Below the pieces are notes generated by a model. The model was not told where the DNA came from. It did not search any database and worked only from the letters and a program-made list of their open reading frames with translations. Positions 57,801 to 64,000 of a stretch of DNA of 64,000 bases are shown here, one piece after another. Each line of letters starts with the position of its first letter. Within the stretch, counting starts at the first letter, position 1. Source of the stretch: Lentzea sp. NBRC 105346 (lineage in GTDB: Bacteria; Actinomycetota; Actinomycetes; Mycobacteriales; Pseudonocardiaceae); NCBI RefSeq assembly GCF_030269605.1, contig NZ_BSTQ01000001.1, positions 682,001 through 746,000 of the forward strand, given 5' to 3'. Both the position numbers and the translations under genes were made by a program.

Positions 57801-59978
57801 TCGCGCCGCGTCCTCCCGTCCGATGGTGTCTCGCACCGAGGAGCGGAGCACTTCGGTGAAGACCTGGGCGGCGAGATCGAAGTACTCGACACCGATCTCC
57901 ATCAGCCCGGACGCGACCTCGACCCGGCCACGGGCACCCGTGTAGTCGTCCCCGACGATGGCGATCAGCGCCGCGACCGCCTCTTCGCGTGCTCCATCAC
58001 CGAAACCGGCCAGCACGACGGCCGCGGTCCGGCACTCCGCCGCGGAGGCGAGCTCGTCGGCCAGCACGGCGCGCAGGCCGCGTTCGGCGGTCTCACGTTC
58101 CGCGGAACCGCTGTGGGACAACGCTTCTGCGGCCGTCAACCGGTGTTCGACCGAGATGGCCGGGTCGTCGACGATCTCGCGCAGCAATTCGAGCGCCTCA
58201 GCCGAGTGCTCGACGCGCAGCCTGATCGCCAACGCGGTCGCCGCCTCGGCGCGGGACCGCCAGGGGGCGCTCTCGTTGCGCATCAGGGCGACCAGCCACT
58301 CGACGAGGCCTGGGTGGTGCGTAGCGCGGCTCGTCCGCTCCAGGATTCGGCGGGCCTGCCACTGGGTGGTCATGGCCCAGCCGTGCACGGTCACGAGGAA
58401 GTCGTCAACCTCCTGGCGGCCCGCCGGTACGTGCTTTGCGAGCAGCCGCGCCGCGAGTAGGTGCTGGTCAGCGGTTCCGTCGTGCAGCCAGCGGATGAGG
58501 CGGTCGGCCTCGCCGTGGTGCAGACGCGTGTAGTGCAGCAGAACTTGGCGATCGTGGCGGCCATGGTCCCATCGGCGTGCGTTGTGCAGGAGGTGGTTGA
58601 AGTCCTCGTGGGCGGGGTCGAAGCGGTCCGGCAGTTCCTTCGCCCGCGCGGTGGCGGCGAGGTGCTCGGCAAAGCTGTGGTGCAGGAATCGGAGGTCGTC
58701 GCCGATCCACTTGAGCGGTCCCGCGTTGATGAGGAACTGGGTGAGTGCGTCGGTCCGGCAGCTGAGGTGCCGCACGACCCAGTCGCGGGCCGCGGCGATC
58801 AGCGATTTGTCCGTCTCCAGGCGCACGCGGCCGAGGTGTTCGAGCAACGCGATCCGGTGTTCGGTGAAGGGTCCGGGCGGCGTCTCACGGGACGACAGGA
58901 TCTCGAGGTACGACTCGTAGAGCTCGAACTCGTTGTCCGGCAAGGGATGCTCGTCCTGCCGGTCGAAGATGATCGCGGCGACCGTAGCGAACAGGGGCGC
59001 GCAAACCAGTTCGTCGAGGTGGGCTTCGCGGATCTGGTGTAGGAACCGTTCGGCAACAGTGGCGCCGAACCAGTTCTCGGCGAAGTCGCACAGTGCGGTC
59101 TCGTCGAACGGCTGCAGCTCGTAGCGGGCCGCTCCCCCGCGCTGCAGCGGCCCGAGTGCGGCGCCCTCGATCGGGCGGGTCGTGAGCATGACGCGGTAGA
59201 ACGGCTCCTTGGCCCACTTGGCAAGTACGCGCACCAACTGGGCGCGGTCGGCGTTGCTCGCGACCTCGTCCAGGCCGTCGACCAGCAGCAGCCACGGGCA
59301 GCCGGCGACCGCGCCACCGAGCAGGTCGTCGAGCCGACCGGCCAGATAGCCGCCGTACTCGGCGCACGCGCTGTCGGCCAGTGCACTGGCGAACGGGAGG
59401 TCGAGGCGGGCCGCGAGTTCTCTGGCCGTCACCCGCAACGGAAGCACCACGTCGACAAGTGGTGGCTCTCCCGACGGGGCGGTCCAGTGCGCGGCGATCT
59501 CGGCGGCCAGGCGCAGGGTGAGCGTGGACTTGCCGAGGCCCGGACCGCCGGTGATCAGCAGGTGGCGGTCGCGGTCCAGGGCCTCGCGCAGGGGACGGGA
59601 CGGCGGGCGCACCGCCACGCGCGCTACCGGCGCCGCCGGTAGTTCGATCACCTGGCCGTTGTCGTCGACGACCTGGGCGGGCCAGTGCTGCTGCTCGGGT
59701 TGCGGCTCCTCCACGCCGGTGCCCAGGTCCTGGCGCACGTACACGGTGCCGAGCGACGGCGTTCGCGACTCGGGCAGCTGGTACGGCATGTCCTCGGCGG
59801 TCTCCTGCAACGCCGCCAGCAGGTGCAGGATCTCGTCCGGCAGTTCGGGGCGCTCGGCCCAGCTCGAAGGTGGTGGGCCCACCGGGCGGGCCGGCCGCGG
59901 GGAGTTGAGGTGGAGCTCGTGGATCGTGTGGGCCTGGACCACCGGGCCTTGGACGTTGCCCGTGACCTCGTTCTCCAC
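54846..59978 (-). CDS. Giant NACHT NTPase with HEAT-like repeats and N-terminal amyloid-like motif
   Basis: A 1,710-residue protein. It starts VENEVTGNVQGPVVQAHTI, matching the G-x3-G-x3-QA-x2-I pattern of actinobacterial RHIM-like amyloid motifs (BASS3), then a proline-rich linker, a NACHT domain (Walker A TGGPGLGKST near residue 142, Walker B CPWLLLVDGLDEV), a helical winged region (RFLHHSFAEHLAA) and about 1,100 residues of degenerate alpha-helical HEAT-like repeats, seen as recurring DPAVR-x-RWRAAWDL and AADALSHSG-type units. GTG 59978, with AGGAGG ten bases upstream, is preferred over ATG 60008. The architecture is that of an NLR-like sensor; no effector with the same N-terminal motif is encoded in the immediate neighbourhood. 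Confidence 0.85.
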   Translation of the reverse strand: MENEVTGNVQGPVVQAHTIHELHLNSPRPARPVGPPPSSWAERPELPDEILHLLAALQETAEDMPYQLPESRTPSLGTVYVRQDLGTGVEEPQPEQQHWPAQVVDDNGQVIELPAAPVARVAVRPPSRPLREALDRDRHLLITGGPGLGKSTLTLRLAAEIAAHWTAPSGEPPLVDVVLPLRVTARELAARLDLPFASALADSACAEYGGYLAGRLDDLLGGAVAGCPWLLLVDGLDEVASNADRAQLVRVLAKWAKEPFYRVMLTTRPIEGAALGPLQRGGAARYELQPFDETALCDFAENWFGATVAERFLHQIREAHLDELVCAPLFATVAAIIFDRQDEHPLPDNEFELYESYLEILSSRETPPGPFTEHRIALLEHLGRVRLETDKSLIAAARDWVVRHLSCRTDALTQFLINAGPLKWIGDDLRFLHHSFAEHLAATARAKELPDRFDPAHEDFNHLLHNARRWDHGRHDRQVLLHYTRLHHGEADRLIRWLHDGTADQHLLAARLLAKHVPAGRQEVDDFLVTVHGWAMTTQWQARRILERTSRATHHPGLVEWLVALMRNESAPWRSRAEAATALAIRLRVEHSAEALELLREIVDDPAISVEHRLTAAEALSHSGSAERETAERGLRAVLADELASAAECRTAAVVLAGFGDGAREEAVAALIAIVGDDYTGARGRVEVASGLMEIGVEYFDLAAQVFTEVLRSSVRDTIGREDAARGLASLGPAHLEEAVVALRAMVEDRRFDHSDRAWAARTIGVLAPQYRELAAEIISAVLAEPDLQYFERVNCADHLAALGPQVTAAVAAHLRSIIADRRATANNLYFAAMSLADLGPRFHAEAADVLWQVADDPVAGVYEGNFALGRLVRLGEPYRTPALERLRTLLRDPRAEVEARIDAASQLVQAGPEVHPEVAHHLLEIATREPTPDVAVRAWRTLQNLSTVYRDRAASALLSLARSSDVDEHQLLDGTRRRESAELLLKILNDPARTVSSRGSAAKALSGAGARFGRAATAGVADLLRHATHVDFIFPFIVTSAIEGPGARREVAAALREVLLDPHTPSGRMLRAVKSLDRLGFGKDPDVLTALHTIVEDKSADADVRWDAAVTLAQIDRRFLPTAVEVVLAGREEIWTRSWARAVRELGVLGGDVLPRVRALLSDRDTHRTMRQAAAVVVLGECAEAVTELRSQAGDEHLSFWHRFGMHEQWADVDDAAWDVAVEYMSAVMDDERLMVSHRIYAARAVAGLDRSRLGSAVALLDRISQDPFARATDRETSIGGQSGVSLRRTRRLTDLIIALIHHPATWPSDVQRLSQRLSPVMRAEFERALLMDHSVGIAQRVPEPPSMNGIPLDSEIEAALRDAIAAPETKHGERVTAVVELAKQSVKFIPEAIESLVNLEELKELPKLGPAGWTRAHRMALDVVEDDTKAMRERQGAAEFIAKIDPDPPALVVEFLRTVAVDARTSGRDRVDALYALRNVDGLDRMRAVRDDERMPPEVRRRAANNLTERTVEDRRKCAAVLRAIAADPAVRPALRWRAAWDLTELGAAGSADAAELLRAMAEDPSLPLTTRDEAADGLIRLVPGSRREMLELSRGLLDTPNPLHRRQVLRTIGGVESAEAVRELNAMARDETLSAVARLRCAEAMVELRRDQKEPAAVVARAIARDETVARHVRRHAAGCLARWSEVCREEAREWFREFSSGLPGTR

Positions 59979-60074
59979 CCGCCGGCTCCCTCCTAACGGA
60001 GGAAGCATGCTCTCACACGGACCCGAACAACAGGCCGTTCCCGGGACGCTCCATGCGGAATCCGGAATCCGGCA

Positions 60075-60109
60075 GGGCCTGGCGCCGCCCCCGTCGCGGT
60101 GCCAGGCCC
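60075..60109. terminator. Hairpin terminator downstream of the ThDP-enzyme operon
   Basis: GGGCCTGGCGCCG (60075-60087) pairs with CGGTGCCAGGCCC (60097-60109), with one wobble and a 9-base loop. It is placed just after the stop of the minus-strand ThDP-enzyme gene. Confidence 0.65.
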
Positions 60110-60114
60110 GTTGA

Positions 60115-61722
60115 TCACCCGCCGGCCAGGTCGCCCACCACGTGAATGACGGTCGGCCGATCCGCCGCCAGCGCCTTCTTCAACGCCAGCGCGAACTTCG
60201 TCTCGTCGTCGACGGTCACGCCGTGGCAGTCCATGGCCTTCGCCACGCGGGCGAAGTCGACCTGCGGCAGGTCGACGGCGTGGACGGGTTCGGAGCGGTC
60301 GACCATCTCGCGCCGGATCTCGCCGTAGCCGCCGTTGTCAGCTACAACGACCGGGAGCGGCAAACGCAACTGTGCGGCGGTGGCGAGTTCCGGCAGCGTG
60401 AACATCAGGCCGCCGTCGCCGTGCAGCGCGACCACCTGACGGTCCGGCGCACCGAGCTTGGCGCCGATGGCGGCGGGCAGGCCGTAGCCCAGCGTGCCGA
60501 GGCCGGCCGGGTAGAGGAACGACGCGGGCGCGTCCAGCGGCAGGTTGGACAGGGCGCCGTAGTAGCAGACCATCGCGCTGTCGCCGGAGATGATCGCGTT
60601 CGGGCCGAGGGTGTTCTCCATGGTCTCGATCAACGGCAGCCAGGCGGCGCCCTGCGCGCGGGCGTGCTTGCGGTGCAGCTTGCGCCACCGGTCGGCCCGG
60701 CGGACCGCCTCGATCGACGGCTTGCCGAAGCCCAGTCGCTGGTTGAGCGCCTCGACGGTGGCCTGCGCGTCACCGACCAGGCGGTGGTCCGGCGCCGCGT
60801 TCGTGATCATCTGGGCCGGGTCGACGTCGATGCGGATCAGGTCGCCGGGGAACCTCAGCGGGCCGTTCCACAGGTCGGTCGACGCGAGTTCGGTGCCGAT
60901 CGCCAGCACGACGTCGCACTCGGCGACGAAGTCCGCAACCGCGCGGTGGTGCAGGCCGGCGCCGATGGACAGGTCGTGGCGTTCCGGGAACGTGCCCTTG
61001 CCGTTCGCCGTCGACACCACCGGCGCACCGAGCCGGTTGGCCAGCGCCAGGATCTCCTCGGCCGCGCCGCGGGCGCCGCCACCCACGATGAACCCCGGTC
61101 TTTGGGCCGCGTTCAGGCGGCCCGCGGCGGCGGCGATGGTGGCGCCGTCCGCGGCCGGGTGGCCGACGAGCAGGGGTTCGATGTGCTGGACCTTGTCCTG
61201 CGCGTCGATCAGGTCGAGCGGGATCTCGAGGTGTGCGGGGCGCGGGCGGCCGGAGTTCATCGCGGCGAACGCCTGCGCGACCGCCAGCGGGATCTCGGCG
61301 ACGCTGTGCACGCGGTTGGTGTAGCCGATGACTGCCTCGAGCGCGGCACGCTGGTCGCGGACCTCGTGCAGCGTGCCGTTGCCGCGGCCGGGGTGCTTCA
61401 GCGGCATGCCCGGCGAGATCAGCAGGATCGGCACCGAGTCCGAGTACGCCTGCGTCACGGCGGTCATCGCGTTGAGCACGGCGGGTCCGGTCGTCGTGAG
61501 GCACACGCCGGGTTTGCCGGTCACGCGGGCGTAGCCGTCGGCGGCGAACCCGGCGCCCTGCTCGTGCCGCGGCGTCACGTGCCGCAGCTCGTGTTCGGCC
61601 AGTGCCTTGTAGATGCCGAGGTTGTGGGTGCCGGGAATGCCGAAGACCACGTCGACGCCGTGGGCGGAAAGCGCGCGCACCAGCGCGTCGCCTCCGCTGC
61701 TGCGAAGAACCGTCATACTCAT
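60115..61722 (-). CDS. ThDP-dependent 2-oxo-acid decarboxylase-like enzyme
   Basis: A 535-residue thiamine-diphosphate enzyme of the acetolactate synthase/decarboxylase superfamily. The catalytic Glu is in RHEQGAGFAADGYARVTG, the middle domain has VGGGARGAAEEILAL, and the ThDP-Mg motif is GDGGLMFTLPELATAAQLRLPLPVVVADNGGYGEI. The closest type I recall is 5-guanidino-2-oxopentanoate decarboxylase of the arginine transaminase pathway, but the operon context (acyl-CoA synthetase and dehydrogenase) fits a 2-oxo-acid to acyl-CoA route more generally. The ATG overlaps the upstream stop as ATGA. Confidence 0.88.
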   Translation of the reverse strand: MSMTVLRSSGGDALVRALSAHGVDVVFGIPGTHNLGIYKALAEHELRHVTPRHEQGAGFAADGYARVTGKPGVCLTTTGPAVLNAMTAVTQAYSDSVPILLISPGMPLKHPGRGNGTLHEVRDQRAALEAVIGYTNRVHSVAEIPLAVAQAFAAMNSGRPRPAHLEIPLDLIDAQDKVQHIEPLLVGHPAADGATIAAAAGRLNAAQRPGFIVGGGARGAAEEILALANRLGAPVVSTANGKGTFPERHDLSIGAGLHHRAVADFVAECDVVLAIGTELASTDLWNGPLRFPGDLIRIDVDPAQMITNAAPDHRLVGDAQATVEALNQRLGFGKPSIEAVRRADRWRKLHRKHARAQGAAWLPLIETMENTLGPNAIISGDSAMVCYYGALSNLPLDAPASFLYPAGLGTLGYGLPAAIGAKLGAPDRQVVALHGDGGLMFTLPELATAAQLRLPLPVVVADNGGYGEIRREMVDRSEPVHAVDLPQVDFARVAKAMDCHGVTVDDETKFALALKKALAADRPTVIHVVGDLAGG

Positions 61723-63734
61723 GCCACGCGTCGTCCGCTCGTTTCGTTCGGAGATTCCCCCGAAGGGATGATCAGTGCGTCGACGGCCAGCGCCCCGTCC
61801 GGGCCCACCCGTACCGGGTTGAGCTCGATTTCCGACAGGTCCGGCCGGGCCGCGAGCACTGCCGAGACCGACGCGACCACCTCTGCCAACGACTGGACAT
61901 CCACCGGGGTTGCGCCCCGCCAGCCGTCGAACAGCGGCGCACACTTCAGGCGCCGCAGCAGGTCCAGCGCCTCGGGCACGGACACGGGCGCCAGCTCGAC
62001 CGCCGTGTCGCGGTAGAGCTCGGTGAACGTCCCGCCCGCGCCGACCAGCACGACCGGCCCGAAACCGGGGTCGCGCCGCGCGCCGACGATGATCTCCACG
62101 ACGTCGCGCCGGGTGTCCATCTCCTCCAGCACGTACCCGCCGGGGCCGAGGCGGGCCTGCATCTCCTCGAACGCCGGCACCGGGTCGATCAGGCCGAGCG
62201 CGACGCCGTTCTGCTCGCTCTTGTGCTCCAGCCAGTCCGCCTTGAGCACATAGGGCGGCCGCAGCTCCTCCACCGCCTGCACCAGTTCGTCCACTGTGGA
62301 CACAGCGCGGGCGTCGGGGAACGGGACGTCCGCGATCAGCGCGCGGGCGTTGAGGTAGCCCGGCGCGTATGTCGGCGATTCGACGGGCGGCGGCGCGACG
62401 GGGATCGCCGGTCTGCCACTCGTGTACCGCGACGCCGCCGCGAGGGCCGCGATCGCGCGTTCGATGGTGTGCTGCACGGGCACACCCGAGGCTTTCAGCG
62501 CGCGGACGGTCGCGGACTCCTCGCGCATGCTGTGCACGACGACCGGTACGCCGGTTTCGTGCGCTGCAGCACCGATTCGGCGTGCCACCGCGACCTCGGC
62601 GGGTTCGAGCGACGGCGTGTCGGCGCCGTAGCTGCCGAAGTAGCCGGACAGCACCACGGAGTCGACCTCTCCGCTGCGCAGGAGCGCTTCCACCGCGCTC
62701 GCGTAGTTCGTGAGGTCCTGCTCCCCCGCGCCGGCCAGGTCGATCGGGTTGCGGGTGGACGCCTGCAACGGCAGCTGCGCGGTCACCTCGGCCGACAGCA
62801 CCGGGATCACCAGGCCGTGCGCGGCGGCCAGGTCCGCGGCGATCGCGCCCTGTCCCCCGCTGTCCGCGACAATCCCCGTGCGCTTGCCCGCGGGCGAGGT
62901 CGTGACGGCCAGGAAGCTCGCCAGGTCGACCAGCGCGGTCGGCGTCACGACCCGGATCGCGCCCGCGTGCCGGCATGCCGCGTCCACGACGTCCATCGAC
63001 GAGGTCAGTGCGCCCGTGTGTGACCGGGCCGCCTCCTGCGCGGCACCGCTCTCACCGACGGTCAGCAGCACGGTCGGTTTGCCGTGCTTGCGCAGGGTCG
63101 CGATCGTTTCGAGCAGGCTCGTGCCGTCCGCGAAGCTCTCCAGATAGAGCCCGACGACCTTGGTCATGTCGTGCGTGACCAGGTCTTCGAGTGCTTCCGC
63201 GGCCGTGATGTCGGCCTGGTTGCCGACCGACACGAACCGCGACACGCCCAGTCCCTGCTGCGCGGCGAGTCCGGCCAGTTCCAGCCCGACCTGGCCGCTC
63301 TGCGACACGATGCCGAGCACGCCCGGTTCGAACCGGCCCCACGCCAGGTGCAGGTCCGTGGCCGCGTCGAACAGGCCGAGGCAGTTCGGGCCGAGGATGC
63401 GCGCTCCGGCGGCCCGGATCGCGGCGATCGTCTGCGGCTCCACCCCCGCGGTGATGCCGATGAACGCCCTGGCGCCCTTGGCGAGCGCTTCCTCGACCAC
63501 CCCTGGCACGTGCTGCGCCGGGACGGCGAGGACGACCAGTTCGGGTGTCTCCGGTAGTTCGGCGAGCGTCGGGTACGTCTCGGTGTCGCACACGGGGTTT
63601 CCGTTGCGGTTCACCAGGTACACGCGCCGTCTGTCCACACCGGACAGCGCTCCGCGGGCCAGCCAGTGGCCCCATTTCGCCGGGTCGTCGCTCGCGCCGA
63701 CGACCGCTACGGAGGCGGGATCGGAGAAGCTCAT
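61719..63734 (-). CDS. ADP-forming acyl-CoA synthetase (acetate-CoA ligase family)
   Basis: A 671-residue ACD protein with both halves in one chain: an N-terminal CoA-binding and ligase part (VAVVGASDDPAKWGHW, GPNCLGLFD, IVSQSGQVGLELAG, the phosphohistidine region SHTGALTSS) and an ATP-grasp part (YVLKADWLEHKSEQNGVALGL, VLEEMDTRRDVVEIIVGARRDPGFGPVVLVGAGG, SEIELNPVRV). It interconverts acyl-CoA + ADP + Pi with acid + ATP + CoA, or acts in the acid-activating direction. It is coupled by ATGA overlaps to the genes on both sides. Confidence 0.9.
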   Translation of the reverse strand: MSFSDPASVAVVGASDDPAKWGHWLARGALSGVDRRRVYLVNRNGNPVCDTETYPTLAELPETPELVVLAVPAQHVPGVVEEALAKGARAFIGITAGVEPQTIAAIRAAGARILGPNCLGLFDAATDLHLAWGRFEPGVLGIVSQSGQVGLELAGLAAQQGLGVSRFVSVGNQADITAAEALEDLVTHDMTKVVGLYLESFADGTSLLETIATLRKHGKPTVLLTVGESGAAQEAARSHTGALTSSMDVVDAACRHAGAIRVVTPTALVDLASFLAVTTSPAGKRTGIVADSGGQGAIAADLAAAHGLVIPVLSAEVTAQLPLQASTRNPIDLAGAGEQDLTNYASAVEALLRSGEVDSVVLSGYFGSYGADTPSLEPAEVAVARRIGAAAHETGVPVVVHSMREESATVRALKASGVPVQHTIERAIAALAAASRYTSGRPAIPVAPPPVESPTYAPGYLNARALIADVPFPDARAVSTVDELVQAVEELRPPYVLKADWLEHKSEQNGVALGLIDPVPAFEEMQARLGPGGYVLEEMDTRRDVVEIIVGARRDPGFGPVVLVGAGGTFTELYRDTAVELAPVSVPEALDLLRRLKCAPLFDGWRGATPVDVQSLAEVVASVSAVLAARPDLSEIELNPVRVGPDGALAVDALIIPSGESPNETSGRRVA

Positions 63735-64000
63735 CCCAGTGACCGCGAGATGATGATCCGCTGGATGTCGGACGTGCCTTCCTCGATCTCCTCGAGCTTC
63801 GCGTCGCGCATCCACCGCTCGACGGGGTACTCGCGCGAGTAGCCGTACCCGCCGAGCGTCTGCACCGCGGCGTGCGTGACCCACATGGCGTTCTCGGAGC
63901 CGACGAGCTTGGCCATCGCGGACTCCTGCGCGACCGCGTGCCCCTCGTCGAACAGCTGCGCGGCCCTGATCGTGAGCAAGTGCGATGTGTCGACCTTGGT
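63731..64000 (-). CDS. Acyl-CoA dehydrogenase (C-terminal part, continues past window)
   Basis: The visible 89 residues form the C-terminal helical domain of a classical acyl-CoA dehydrogenase: LLTIRAAQLFDEGHAVAQESAMAKLVGSENAMWVTHAAVQTLGGYGYSREYPVERWMRDAKLEEIEEGTSDIQRIIISRSLG. QTLGGYGYSREYPVERWMRD and the Glu-Gly-Thr of EIEEGTSDIQR are the typical FAD-contact and catalytic segments. It is first of the three coupled genes in this operon. Confidence 0.93.
   Translation of the reverse strand, partial: TKVDTSHLLTIRAAQLFDEGHAVAQESAMAKLVGSENAMWVTHAAVQTLGGYGYSREYPVERWMRDAKLEEIEEGTSDIQRIIISRSLG

Noticed and set aside
60115..62976. The ThDP enzyme as a 953-residue fusion
   Set aside because: The N-terminal 400 residues are an antisense-frame shadow of the acyl-CoA synthetase. 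The real ATG at 61722 overlaps that gene's stop as ATGA.

Overview
The window is GC-rich DNA with GTG and ATG starts, several apparently leaderless genes, RbpA, a SARP/AfsR regulator, a DUF397-XRE pair, a PadR module and a Ppm1-Lnt pair. Together these point to a filamentous actinomycete, most likely Pseudonocardiales (Lentzea, Saccharothrix or Amycolatopsis-like). The species cannot be named from the sequence alone. I see no tRNA, rRNA, insertion sequence, prophage or CRISPR array.

Layout. 1-3.3 kb: the end of a poly-gamma-glutamate hydrolase, then a minus-strand operon HAD - APH-like kinase - acyl-CoA dehydrogenase. This operon reproduces as three genes the domain order of human ACAD10, and a perfect 16-bp TetR-type operator precedes it. 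3.4-7.7 kb: tandem secreted carboxylesterases and an MFS exporter. 7.7-19.1 kb: mostly housekeeping and signalling genes: a membrane GGDEF protein, a PAS-GGDEF-EAL protein, an alpha/beta hydrolase, a PPOX protein, a VOC protein, GDPD, an UMF1 transporter, PadR with its membrane partner, a secreted beta-propeller and thymidine kinase.

19.2-33.6 kb is the accessory core. Three consecutive plus-strand STAND NTPases lie at 19258-26738: a membrane NACHT protein fused to a Clp-N domain, a TIR-like/GHKL-ATPase/NB-ARC/TPR protein, and a cyclase-homology/NB-ARC protein. After some small genes and a frameshifted pseudogene comes a polytopic membrane protein with a patatin-like lipase domain. These look like conflict or cell-death type proteins, and several carry the rare TTA codon. 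A second NLR-like protein (NACHT plus about 1,100 residues of helical repeats) lies at 54.8-60.0 kb. Both it and the TIR-like protein start with a short G-x3-G-x3-QA-x2-I motif resembling actinobacterial amyloid-signalling (RHIM-like) motifs.

33.6-54.8 kb: a D-cysteine desulfhydrase-type enzyme, rbpA behind a sigma-R-like promoter, an MFS protein, an acyl-CoA dehydrogenase divergent from an HxlR regulator, a segmental duplication scar, a LuxR-type STAND regulator, a SARP regulator facing a small secreted cysteine protein, Ppm1-Lnt, two tandem acyl-CoA ligases with a TetR regulator, PspC, DUF397/XRE, and an amino-acid dehydrogenase divergent from an APC permease. 60.1-64 kb: a translationally coupled operon of an acyl-CoA dehydrogenase (partial), an ADP-forming acyl-CoA synthetase and a ThDP-dependent decarboxylase.

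The least expected signal is a 17-bp near-palindrome, GTTCGAC-N3-GYCGAAC. It occurs eight times inside unrelated coding sequences across the window, far more often than base composition allows.
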